Origin: Ruminococcus sp. CAG:403
GTDB taxonomy: Bacteria; Bacillota; Clostridia; Oscillospirales; Ruminococcaceae
Reading direction: 5' to 3'
DNA: 28,125 nt
NCBI GenBank assembly: GCA_000437255.1
Contig: FR899101.1
Location: 24,272 to 52,396, forward strand
Shown: positions 16,400 to 23,410 of the stretch, in pieces
Layout of the letters: each line of letters begins with the position of its first letter
Numbering within the stretch: position 1 is the stretch's first letter
Translations under genes and position numbers: made by a program
Notes under the pieces: model-generated
Databases searched by the model: none
Told to the model about the DNA's origin: nothing
What the model saw: only the letters and a program-made list of their open reading frames with translations

Positions 16400-18751
16400 T
16401 TACTCACTTGGTGTAACCGACAGTGTCAGCACAATAGAAGTGCCTCGATCTACGGTTGTGTCGGCTGCAATGGATTGGCTTTGTACCGTTGCGCCTTCGC
16501 TGTCTGCGGAAGCACCGATTGCAGCATAATTCAAGCCCAAATTGGTCAGTGCCGCATTGGCATCTGCCGGTGACAGTCCAATCAAATTGGGAACGGTTAC
16601 TGTCTCTGCGGTATAGCCGGCTTCTGTGTAAAGAATCACCTTTCCGCCCGGTGCTACAGTAGAACCGGTGGTCGGGCATTGTGCCAGAACAGTATCTCCG
16701 CTTCCAACGACTTCACAAGTCAAGCCCAGTGCCTGCATGGTTGCTTGTGCACTGGAAACATCTGCCGCCTGTACCAATGGAATTGTCACATTGCGGCTGC
16801 TGCCTTCCTCTTCAGAATAAGACGGATAGTAGCCAAGCTCCGGCAGGATTTCTTGCATGACGGTTCTTGCATAATCTACCGTAACCGCACTACCATAGTA
16901 ACCGATTTCCTTATTTGGCTCATCTGCCATAATCAGCATAATGATATCCGGATCATCTGCCGGTGCAAAGCAACAATAAGAAGCAACATACTGCATATGA
17001 TCCTCATCATACTCATCCAATTTTTCAGAAGTACCGGATTTACCGCCGATTCGATAGCCTTCGATATAGGCATTATGATCCTTGTTGTTGTTGACAACAG
17101 CTTCCAACTGTTCCCGCATGGTCTGAGAGGTTTCCTCCGAAACGACCTGCCGTCTTACTGTGGTTTCATGTTCCTTTACCACATTTCCATCGCTGCTGAC
17201 AATTTTCTCTACCATGTAAGGCTGCACCAGATTACCGCCGTTAATGGCTGGGGTCCCGCCGTTAATGGCTGCTGCATAAGCAGTAATCATCTGAAGCGGT
17301 GTAATCTTATTGGCATATCCAAAAGAGGAGGTTGCCAAGTCTACATCAGACATATTTTCTTCGTGAACATATAAGCTGTTGGATTCGCCCGGCAAGTCAA
17401 TTCCCGTCCGTTCTGTCAAGCCGAATCCTGCAAAATAGTAGCAGAATTTCGGAATGCCAAGCCGTGCGCCAATTTCCATAAACGCCGGGTTACAAGAATT
17501 GGTCAGCGCCTGTGTGAAGGTCTGGGCACCGTGTCCACTTCGGTTGGAACAGCCGATTTCACGGTCTGCAACCTTTGTATATCCCTGACAATAAAAAGAA
17601 TCCGTATCCAGATGAATCAGCTTTTCTTCAAAAGCAGCTGCACTGGTAATTACCTTAAAAACAGAACCCGGATAATACAGCTCCGTAACAGCCTTGTTCT
17701 TCCACTGCTGTTCTCTGGCAGCTGTGTAAGCTTCTGTATACGCACTACCGGAAAGCGTCTTCAAAGAAGCCGCTGTCTTTTCATCAAAAATTTCAGACGG
17801 ATTGTTCAAATCAAAAGAAGGTGCCGTTGCCATTGCATAAATGGCGCCCGTCTTTGCATTCATAATGATGCCGCAGGCACGATTGGCCACTTCGAATTTG
17901 CTCACCATCTCAGCCATACTTTTTTCCAAGTAATATTGCAGCGTAATGTTCAGCGTCAAATACAGCGAATCGCCATCTTCGGCATCGTAGGTTGTGGAAT
18001 ACCGATAGGGCATTTCTTCTCCGTTGGCAGCCTGCGCGGAAATAACACGGCCGTCTACCCCTGCCAAATTTTCTTGATACTGATATTCCAGACCATACTG
18101 ACCATCGCCATCTCCGTTGGTAAAGCCAATGACGGAGGCAGCCAATTCATTTTGTGGGTAATACCGTTTTGTAGTGGACTCTGTAGAAATACAGGTCAGA
18201 TTCAAATCATCAAAGTATTCCAGAATGGCATCTGCTGTATCCTTTTCCACCTGCTTTTTCAGGACGTAATACCGTCCCTCTGCCTCAAAGCCCTTTGTCA
18301 CATCTTCTGCCGGAATGTCCAGCTCACTTGCTAAGTATTGCGAAATGGTCTTTTTCAGCGCCTCTACATCCACCAGATCCGCAGCCTGTTCCCCGGATTC
18401 TTCCGCCGTGCTTTTTTTCTTTTCATTGGATGTTTCAATGCTGTCCATATCCGAACGGAACTGCGTGGGGTCAATGTAAACATTATATACAGTTGCACTC
18501 CATGCAAGCGGCGTGCCATTGGTATCATAAATGGCGCCACGTTTTGCCTCTATCTTCATCGTTCCGAAATGGTAATTGTTTGCCAGCGTCTCATATTTCT
18601 TGTTATCCAATACAGAAATTTTAAAGATTCCGCAAATAACAGCCAATGCTACAATCATTAAAATAATCAGGATAACAGAGTTCAAGCGCCGTTTCATTTT
18701 CGCCGTTGGCATCACTGAAACAGCAGATTCTTTTGGTGGCATTTGTTCCAT
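16400..18751 (-). CDS. Class B penicillin-binding protein with two PASTA domains (FtsI/SpoVD type)
   Basis: A septal transpeptidase of 783 residues that cross-links peptidoglycan outside the membrane and pairs with FtsW. Order of parts: cytoplasmic N-terminus, one membrane span at about 24-44, a dimerisation domain starting at KRGAIYDTNGTPLAW (70-84), the transpeptidase domain with SxxK S363-V-F-K366, SxN S419-C-N421 and KSGT 571-574, then PASTA repeats at about 655-709 and 717-777. A hydrophilic insert at about 104-126 (NEKKKSTAEESGEQ) is unusual and probably a loop. The frame stays open to 18931, but the ATG at 18749-18751 with AGGAGG 12 bases upstream gives a normal membrane protein start. 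PASTA tails occur in B. subtilis PBP2B and SpoVD, so division or spore-wall use cannot be separated here. Confidence 0.95.
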   Translation of the reverse strand: MEQMPPKESAVSVMPTAKMKRRLNSVILIILMIVALAVICGIFKISVLDNKKYETLANNYHFGTMKIEAKRGAIYDTNGTPLAWSATVYNVYIDPTQFRSDMDSIETSNEKKKSTAEESGEQAADLVDVEALKKTISQYLASELDIPAEDVTKGFEAEGRYYVLKKQVEKDTADAILEYFDDLNLTCISTESTTKRYYPQNELAASVIGFTNGDGDGQYGLEYQYQENLAGVDGRVISAQAANGEEMPYRYSTTYDAEDGDSLYLTLNITLQYYLEKSMAEMVSKFEVANRACGIIMNAKTGAIYAMATAPSFDLNNPSEIFDEKTAASLKTLSGSAYTEAYTAAREQQWKNKAVTELYYPGSVFKVITSAAAFEEKLIHLDTDSFYCQGYTKVADREIGCSNRSGHGAQTFTQALTNSCNPAFMEIGARLGIPKFCYYFAGFGLTERTGIDLPGESNSLYVHEENMSDVDLATSSFGYANKITPLQMITAYAAAINGGTPAINGGNLVQPYMVEKIVSSDGNVVKEHETTVRRQVVSEETSQTMREQLEAVVNNNKDHNAYIEGYRIGGKSGTSEKLDEYDEDHMQYVASYCCFAPADDPDIIMLIMADEPNKEIGYYGSAVTVDYARTVMQEILPELGYYPSYSEEEGSSRNVTIPLVQAADVSSAQATMQALGLTCEVVGSGDTVLAQCPTTGSTVAPGGKVILYTEAGYTAETVTVPNLIGLSPADANAALTNLGLNYAAIGASADSEGATVQSQSIAADTTVDRGTSIVLTLSVTPSE

Positions 18752-19157
18752 ATGGGTGCAGCGCCTCCTTTTGCAGCTTGCATTCGTGTTGGTTCTCCAG
18801 GATTCGATTTTGGTGCTAAAAATAGAAAAGGGCAGGGAATTTGACTGAATACCCCGCCTGTATAAAACTGTCCGACATGAGACAGGAATCAACGCAGCAA
18901 CAAGCAGGATTCTGCCCGTTGCACACATCACATATGCGGAATTGCAGCGGTCTGCACATTCCGTCCATCCAATCTGTCCGATTGTAATTTCTGGAGGGCA
19001 AAACCGCTCCCAATCCCTTTTCCGACACCCGATTATTATCTCTTTCTTGGTTCTTTCTCTATACTAACGGCCTTTCTCTTTTTCACTTACCGGTAGTAAC
19101 AACACAACTATAGCGGATTCTTTTTCCGCTCCGCACTTTGCTTCTATGATATGCGGC
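18752..19157 (-). other. 406-base gap between ftsL and the PBP gene
   Basis: No gene is supported. A 70-codon frame at 18816-19028 (minus) lacks a ribosome site and family features. Weak promoter-like pairs exist (TATAGA at 19058-19063 with GTGAAA 17 bases upstream), and CTGTC/GACAG can form a small hairpin near 18868-18885, but nothing reaches consensus quality. The AAAAGGAGG before the PBP start lies at the end of the gap. Such a long spacer is unusual inside a dcw cluster. Confidence 0.5.
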
Positions 19158-19619
19158 TTATCCACGCAAATATTCTATGATGTCGTGGAATTTATGTTTG
19201 ATCCGAACAAAAATATTTTGTTCCTGTTCGGCAAGAATGACTTCATCTTCTGTTTGAATCTGCAAATACTGAATCTGCGATTCATTCAGCTGCTGCATGC
19301 CTAGCTCTTCTTCTGCATATTCCTTAATGTTTCGAATGGAAGCTTGTCCTTCCAGCAGCGTCTGCATGCGGACATTTTCACTTCTCACCAAATCCAGTTG
19401 AGAATCTGCCTCCGAAATCTGGGTATACACTTCGTTGAGCTGCACGTAGCTATTGATTACAACACCAAATAGGGCAACCGCTAACAGACCCACTACAAGA
19501 ATCTTGGCAACAGCTGCTCGCCGTCCCGGTTCAATTCGAAAAATCGAACTGGAACTGGTGCGATTTTTCTGCGTTTTTTTCTCTTCCGTTTGCTGGGTGG
19601 TTTTCTGCTCTTGAGCCAC
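19158..19619 (-). CDS. ftsL: FtsL-like division protein
   Basis: A small bitopic membrane protein of 153 residues expected to bind FtsQ/DivIB and a DivIC partner and so hold the septal synthase complex together. Seen: a charged and polar cytoplasmic N-terminus (1-36, rich in Gln, Lys and Thr), one membrane span at about 38-58 (AKILVVGLLAVALFGVVIN), then a leucine-zipper-like coiled coil at about 60-95 (VYTQISEADSQLDLVRSENVRMQ) and a segment IKEYAEEELGMQQLNESQIQYL that is typical of the FtsL/DivIC group. The call rests on topology and position between rsmH and the PBP gene more than on conserved residues, because FtsL diverges fast. The start is GTG (19617-19619); its AAAGGAG site overlaps the end of rsmH. 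Confidence 0.88.
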   Translation of the reverse strand: MAQEQKTTQQTEEKKTQKNRTSSSSIFRIEPGRRAAVAKILVVGLLAVALFGVVINSYVQLNEVYTQISEADSQLDLVRSENVRMQTLLEGQASIRNIKEYAEEELGMQQLNESQIQYLQIQTEDEVILAEQEQNIFVRIKHKFHDIIEYLRG

Positions 19620-19625
19620 GAAAGA

Positions 19626-20549
19626 TTATCTCCTTTCAATGACACGCAACTTTGCGCTTCGGCTTCGATGATTTTCTTCCAATTCCTGTGCATCTGCTAC
19701 AATTGGCTTCCGGGTCACCAGCGTGCCCTGCGGCTTTTTCCCGCAAACACACTGCGGAAAATCCGGCGGGCAGGTACAACCCTGACACCATGCAGCAAAC
19801 TGCCGTTTTACCATGCGGTCTTCCAAGGAATGGAAGGTAATAACCGCCAAACGACCCCCAGGCTTTAAGCGAAAAAATGCAGCAGAAAGCCCATTTTCCA
19901 AATGTTCAAATTCCCCGTTTACGGCAATACGGAGCGCTTGAAATGTTTTTTTACAAGGATTTTTTTCTCGGCGCACACGCTGTGGAACACCCGATTTAAT
20001 CAGTTCTGCCAATTGCAGCGTTGTCGTAATCGGTGCTTCCTCTCGTGCCTGCACAATCTTACGGGCAATGCTTCTGGCATACCGTTCTTCCCCATATGTA
20101 ACAATCAGATTTGCCAAAGCTTCCTCGGAAAGCGTGTTGACAAGATCTGCTGCCGTCTGTCCGGATTGACTCATCCGCATATCCAGCGGTGCATCTGCAT
20201 GATAGGAAAAACCGCGTGACTGCGTATCCAACTGGTGGGAAGAAACCCCCAAATCCATTAAAATACCGTCTACACAATCGATTCCCATGCGATCCAATAC
20301 CGCTGCCATTTCATCATAATTTGCCTGCACAACAACAGCCGGATAAGGTGCAAGCCGCTGTGTAGCAACCGAAACAGCATCCGGATCCCGATCCAATCCA
20401 ATCAGTTTTCCAGAACTGGACAGCCTTTTTGCAATCTCGCTGGCATGCCCGGCACCGCCGACTGTGCCATCCACATAAATCCCATCCGGTTTAATATCCA
20501 ATGACTCCAGCACCGCATCCAGCAGAACTGGAACATGATGAAATTCCAT
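19626..20549 (-). CDS. rsmH: 16S rRNA (cytosine1402-N4)-methyltransferase RsmH
   Basis: A SAM-dependent enzyme (formerly MraW) of 307 residues that methylates N4 of C1402 in the decoding centre of 16S rRNA. Signatures in order: HVPVLLDAVLESL at the N-terminus, YVDGTVGGAGHASEIA (motif I), GIDCVDGILMDLGVSSHQLD, GFSYHADAPLDMRM, and RLAVITFHSLEDRMVKRQF near residue 250. The CxC cluster (WCQGCTCPPDFPQCVCGKKP) just before the C-terminus is also usual. The ATG follows GGAGTG by about five bases. It lies 15 bases after mraZ, the standard first pair of a dcw cluster, and its last codons supply the ribosome site of ftsL. Confidence 0.98.
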   Translation of the reverse strand: MEFHHVPVLLDAVLESLDIKPDGIYVDGTVGGAGHASEIAKRLSSSGKLIGLDRDPDAVSVATQRLAPYPAVVVQANYDEMAAVLDRMGIDCVDGILMDLGVSSHQLDTQSRGFSYHADAPLDMRMSQSGQTAADLVNTLSEEALANLIVTYGEERYARSIARKIVQAREEAPITTTLQLAELIKSGVPQRVRREKNPCKKTFQALRIAVNGEFEHLENGLSAAFFRLKPGGRLAVITFHSLEDRMVKRQFAAWCQGCTCPPDFPQCVCGKKPQGTLVTRKPIVADAQELEENHRSRSAKLRVIERR

Positions 20550-20564
20550 AAATTCACTCCGTCT

Positions 20565-20993
20565 TTAAAACCCTAATTCTTCCATGACAGACAGCAATTC
20601 CTCTCGATTCATGGCATCGTTCAGGGCTTCCCATCTGGACTTTTCCCAGATTTCTGCTTTGTTATTGGCGCCGATTACGACTACATCCTTTTCCAGTCCT
20701 GCAAATTGCCGCAGATTTTGTGGAATCAGAATGCGTCCTTGTTTGTCAGGCGTTACCTCTGCCGCACCGGAAAAAATCCAGCGCTTGATGATTCCGCCTT
20801 TTGACTCCGGCATGGCGGCAACTTTCGCTGCCAAGCGATCCCATTCTTCCTGCGCATACACCGTTAAGCACACTTGATCAATCCCTTTTGTGATAAAAAA
20901 AGGAGTGCCCAGGCATTCCCGCAGCTTAGTTGGAAAGTTCATACGACCTTTGACATCAATATTGTGGTAATAAGTACCGATCATAGATGCCAT
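20565..20993 (-). CDS. mraZ: Transcriptional regulator MraZ
   Basis: A 142-residue protein with two swapped-hairpin AbrB-like domains: the first around HNIDVKGRMNFPTKLREC and the second around TPDKQGRILIPQNLRQFAGL, each with the DxxGR motif. MraZ forms a ring-shaped oligomer and, in E. coli and mycoplasmas, binds short direct repeats upstream of its own gene to control the dcw cluster. It is the first gene of the cluster here. The ATG at 20991-20993 is about 12 bases after AAAGGA; an ATG three codons downstream is possible but farther from the site. A good promoter lies about 95 bases upstream, and repeat-like GTGAAAA/GTGGGGA elements lie between promoter and gene. Confidence 0.97.
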   Translation of the reverse strand: MASMIGTYYHNIDVKGRMNFPTKLRECLGTPFFITKGIDQVCLTVYAQEEWDRLAAKVAAMPESKGGIIKRWIFSGAAEVTPDKQGRILIPQNLRQFAGLEKDVVVIGANNKAEIWEKSRWEALNDAMNREELLSVMEELGF

Positions 20994-21027
20994 GGTACGC
21001 TGCCATCCTTTCCAAGCATTGACAGAA

Positions 21028-21081
21028 CGTGGAAACCGAGCTCCACGGGCAGGGAATGTTCCCCACTTTTCACCGTCTTGT
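21028..21081 (-). promoter_or_regulatory. mraZ leader: candidate MraZ repeats and a hairpin
   Basis: Just after the -10 box the minus strand reads GGTGAAAAGTGGGGAAC, two GTG-purine units seven bases apart, reminiscent of the direct repeats that MraZ proteins bind. Further on, CGTGGA (21042-21047) pairs with TCCACG (21028-21033) around eight bases. Assignment as an MraZ operator is inference from position and a loose match. Confidence 0.4.
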
Positions 21082-21085
21082 TATT

Positions 21086-21114
21086 ATTATACCGTATTCA
21101 TACAAAAAAAGCAA
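21086..21114 (-). promoter_or_regulatory. Promoter of mraZ and the dcw cluster
   Basis: TTGCTT (21109-21114) and TATAAT (21086-21091) on the minus strand are separated by 17 bases. This is the only strong promoter seen before ftsZ for the twelve-gene cluster. Confidence 0.85.
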
Positions 21115-21243
21115 GAACGGAACGAAGGGATTCCAATAAAAATAAGAATCAAAAATGTTCTGTTTTTTATGCAACCTGCACAAGAAGCTGTCTCTTTCTC
21201 TTCGAAAATTCCCTCGGATTGGCACAAAAAACCGCAAAATTTC

Positions 21244-21281
21244 GTGAAAAAAGACGTTTGACAACCTGTCAAACGTCTTTT
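21244..21281 (-). terminator. Intrinsic terminator after the dockerin gene
   Basis: A 15-bp perfect stem (AAAAGACGTTTGACA with its complement, three-base loop) is followed by TT on the minus strand, making a run of six T with the stem end. It begins 16 bases after the stop. T-runs at both ends mean it could also work on the plus strand. Confidence 0.93.
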
Positions 21282-21296
21282 CTTTTGAAATGGTTT

Positions 21297-23303
21297 TTAA
21301 ACTTGCAGCAACCAACGATATAGAATGCTCAAATCGAATCCGTTTTTCACATGGTCATTCTGAAAATCAGCCTGCCGGCATTGCACCGCATCCAAAGTCT
21401 GATCGCCCAACAAATAACGCTGGAGCCAAATCAAATCTGCCACTGTTACCTGATCATCCTGATTCAAATCTCCCATTTGATAATAGGTTCGGACTTGCGT
21501 GCCTGCATAGGTCTGCAAGGTCGAATCCGGATACCCATACAACGCAGCTTCCTCCGGAAAGGTTGCAGCATCCCCCTCAATCTGACAGGATGGATTGGAA
21601 ACAACAACCGTTTCCAGATTCTGACATCCCTCAAAAGCATTGGATCTAATTCGAACCACCGCATACGGAAGAAATACTTCCTGTAAGGCATTACACTTTG
21701 AAAATGCTTCCGCATCAATTCTTTTCACTGTTTTGGGAATGGTGATTGTTTGCAGGGAATTGCAATAATAAAATGCCTTTGCACCAATTGCCGTCAATCC
21801 AGCAGGCAGCGTCAAATCTTCCAACCAATAGCAATAGAAGAAGGCGGTAGCTGCAATTTCTGTTACAGGAACACCGTCTATTTCATCCGGAATTACAACA
21901 GATTCGGCATTTTGGTCACACCCCGTAATCACAGCATGCACATCATCCCGCACATAGGTCAAATCTCCGTAAGTTCCGCTAATCAAAGGCGCATCCTGTA
22001 CCCCATCATACTGCGATAAATTCTGCACTTCCATATGATAGAATGTGATATCGTTTCCATTGCATACTTCCCAAACCATTTCTCCATTTACCAGAATCGG
22101 ATCACATCGAGAAACTACTGCACCGACTGTAATATCCTCTAAAATGGTTCCGTCATCCGTAAATTTCACCGCATGCATCATCGTATCCGCAGCCGTTTCT
22201 TCGCACTCATTCCACATACCAATAAACGTATGATCGTCTATTTGCAAAAGTTTCGGCTGCGAAACACAATTGGCAGTATCATAATCAGTCAGCCAATGCA
22301 GCGTAGCATCAGATAAATCCGGATTGACAAAGCCCACAAAAATATTGCGCACATTCGAATTGCTCTCCGAACCATCCTGCTGCATGGAATTGCCAATGAG
22401 CACACCCTGATCGGAAGAAAGCGCAAAACCGCCCAATGTAACACCTGTTGTATTGTTCCCAATGGTACCTGCAATGGGCAGCACATCCAGGCAACTTACC
22501 ATGCTGCCGTCTGTCGTTTTTTTGCAAACCACAACACTTCGTGGGTAGGCATCCCCTAAATCCGCTGTATAGACATACTCCCCATCCGATTGAATATATT
22601 GATCGAAACTATGGCTGACATAACCATGCTGCCCTACATTGGAAACATTGTATAAACTGTAAATCTCCGTCATGGAATCAATGTCCAAGTGCAATTGTAG
22701 ATTCGCCTGATGATTCAAGCCATCGCTGGAGCGAAACATCTGATGAGACATATGCAAATACAGTACGCCATTTTTTTCGCACATGCGAGGGGTACCGGAA
22801 GCAAATGGAATACGCGTGTTCATGCCGTAAAAGGAGGCTGCATCCAGGCGCTTCCAATCTTTCGAGTATTTTACAACCCGCAAAACTTCTGCATCTTCGG
22901 ATTCTGCGATATTAGATTCCCCATATAAGCAGAAATTGTAATCCTTTCCACAGTAATAACCACCCCAAAGGGAACATTCCGGATCCAATGTAATGCAATT
23001 CAAATATTCATAGGAAGAAGAATAGGTATCAATTGTAACCGCTCCATCGCTATTTTGCGTAATATGACTTATGGTCCCATCCTCATTTTCCTGCAAATAG
23101 CTTTTCAGGATACCTCCAAATCGGGCGGGCGTTTGAGACAAAACGTCCTCTTGCAGGTTTCCCGCTTCCACCGAAACACGAATATCACGCATAGTAGGCG
23201 TAGATTCTGCCGCAAAAGCAGTGGATTTCTGTCCCATCCAGCCCATTCCACCAAACAGCAAAGCAGCAGCAACCATGCATGCAGTCATTCGATTCCATTT
23301 CAT
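21297..23303 (-). CDS. Secreted BspA-type leucine-rich repeat protein with type I dockerin
   Basis: A 668-residue exported protein. Residues 1-32 form a signal peptide (MKWNRMTACMVAAALLFGG, cleavage probably after AFA). Residues 33-440 are rich in short beta-strand-like segments (DGEYVYTADLG, HTFIGMWNE, NGEMVWEV) and suggest a beta-propeller-like domain; I do not recognise a family. Residues 443-600 are BspA/LRR_5 repeats (ATAFFYCYWLEDLTLPAGLTAI and similar). Residues 611-668 are a type I dockerin with two F-hand repeats. The first (DLNQDDQVTVAD) has the usual calcium-binding Asp/Asn; the second (DFQNDHVKNGFD) has Gln where Asn or Asp is normal. It should bind a cohesin on a scaffoldin outside the cell. 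No glycosidase motif is seen. It lies alone between the tuf and dcw terminator/promoter regions, with no clear promoter of its own. Confidence 0.92.
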   Translation of the reverse strand: MKWNRMTACMVAAALLFGGMGWMGQKSTAFAAESTPTMRDIRVSVEAGNLQEDVLSQTPARFGGILKSYLQENEDGTISHITQNSDGAVTIDTYSSSYEYLNCITLDPECSLWGGYYCGKDYNFCLYGESNIAESEDAEVLRVVKYSKDWKRLDAASFYGMNTRIPFASGTPRMCEKNGVLYLHMSHQMFRSSDGLNHQANLQLHLDIDSMTEIYSLYNVSNVGQHGYVSHSFDQYIQSDGEYVYTADLGDAYPRSVVVCKKTTDGSMVSCLDVLPIAGTIGNNTTGVTLGGFALSSDQGVLIGNSMQQDGSESNSNVRNIFVGFVNPDLSDATLHWLTDYDTANCVSQPKLLQIDDHTFIGMWNECEETAADTMMHAVKFTDDGTILEDITVGAVVSRCDPILVNGEMVWEVCNGNDITFYHMEVQNLSQYDGVQDAPLISGTYGDLTYVRDDVHAVITGCDQNAESVVIPDEIDGVPVTEIAATAFFYCYWLEDLTLPAGLTAIGAKAFYYCNSLQTITIPKTVKRIDAEAFSKCNALQEVFLPYAVVRIRSNAFEGCQNLETVVVSNPSCQIEGDAATFPEEAALYGYPDSTLQTYAGTQVRTYYQMGDLNQDDQVTVADLIWLQRYLLGDQTLDAVQCRQADFQNDHVKNGFDLSILYRWLLQV

Positions 23304-23360
23304 TCTATATCATGCCCCTTTCTATCAACAGTCATCTTCATTCGACTTCCCATTTCGTCA

Positions 23361-23397
23361 TGAAAACAAAAAAGGACGAGCTGAGCTCGTCCTTTTT
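23361..23397 (-). terminator. Intrinsic terminator of the str operon
   Basis: A 14-bp perfect inverted repeat (AAAAAGGACGAGCT and its complement, 23369-23397), 14 bases after the tuf stop, is followed on the minus strand by TGTTTTC after a run of six T. The symmetry would allow termination in both directions. Confidence 0.93.
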
Positions 23398-23410
23398 GAT
23401 CCAATCATTC

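Larger units (their letters stand above)
20994..21296 (-). other. Intergenic region carrying the mraZ promoter and an upstream terminator
   Basis: About 300 bases without a gene. From the high end: the terminator of the dockerin gene, then an A/T-rich stretch in which I see no motif (about 21115-21240), then the mraZ promoter, then an 80-base leader with short repeats and a hairpin. Confidence 0.7.

Noticed and set aside
18752..18931. 60-residue N-terminal extension of the PBP
   Set aside because: The extension is Cys- and Arg-rich with no match to the family, while AGGAGG precedes the ATG at 18749-18751.
18816..19028. A 70-codon Cys-rich frame on the minus strand in the ftsL-PBP gap
   Set aside because: GTG start without a ribosome site and no recognisable domain; the cysteines are scattered without a regular pattern.
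21052..21063. Palindrome GGGAATGTTCCC as a LexA/SOS box
   Set aside because: It does not fit the Gram-positive GAAC-N4-GTTC spacing, and the centre is imperfect.
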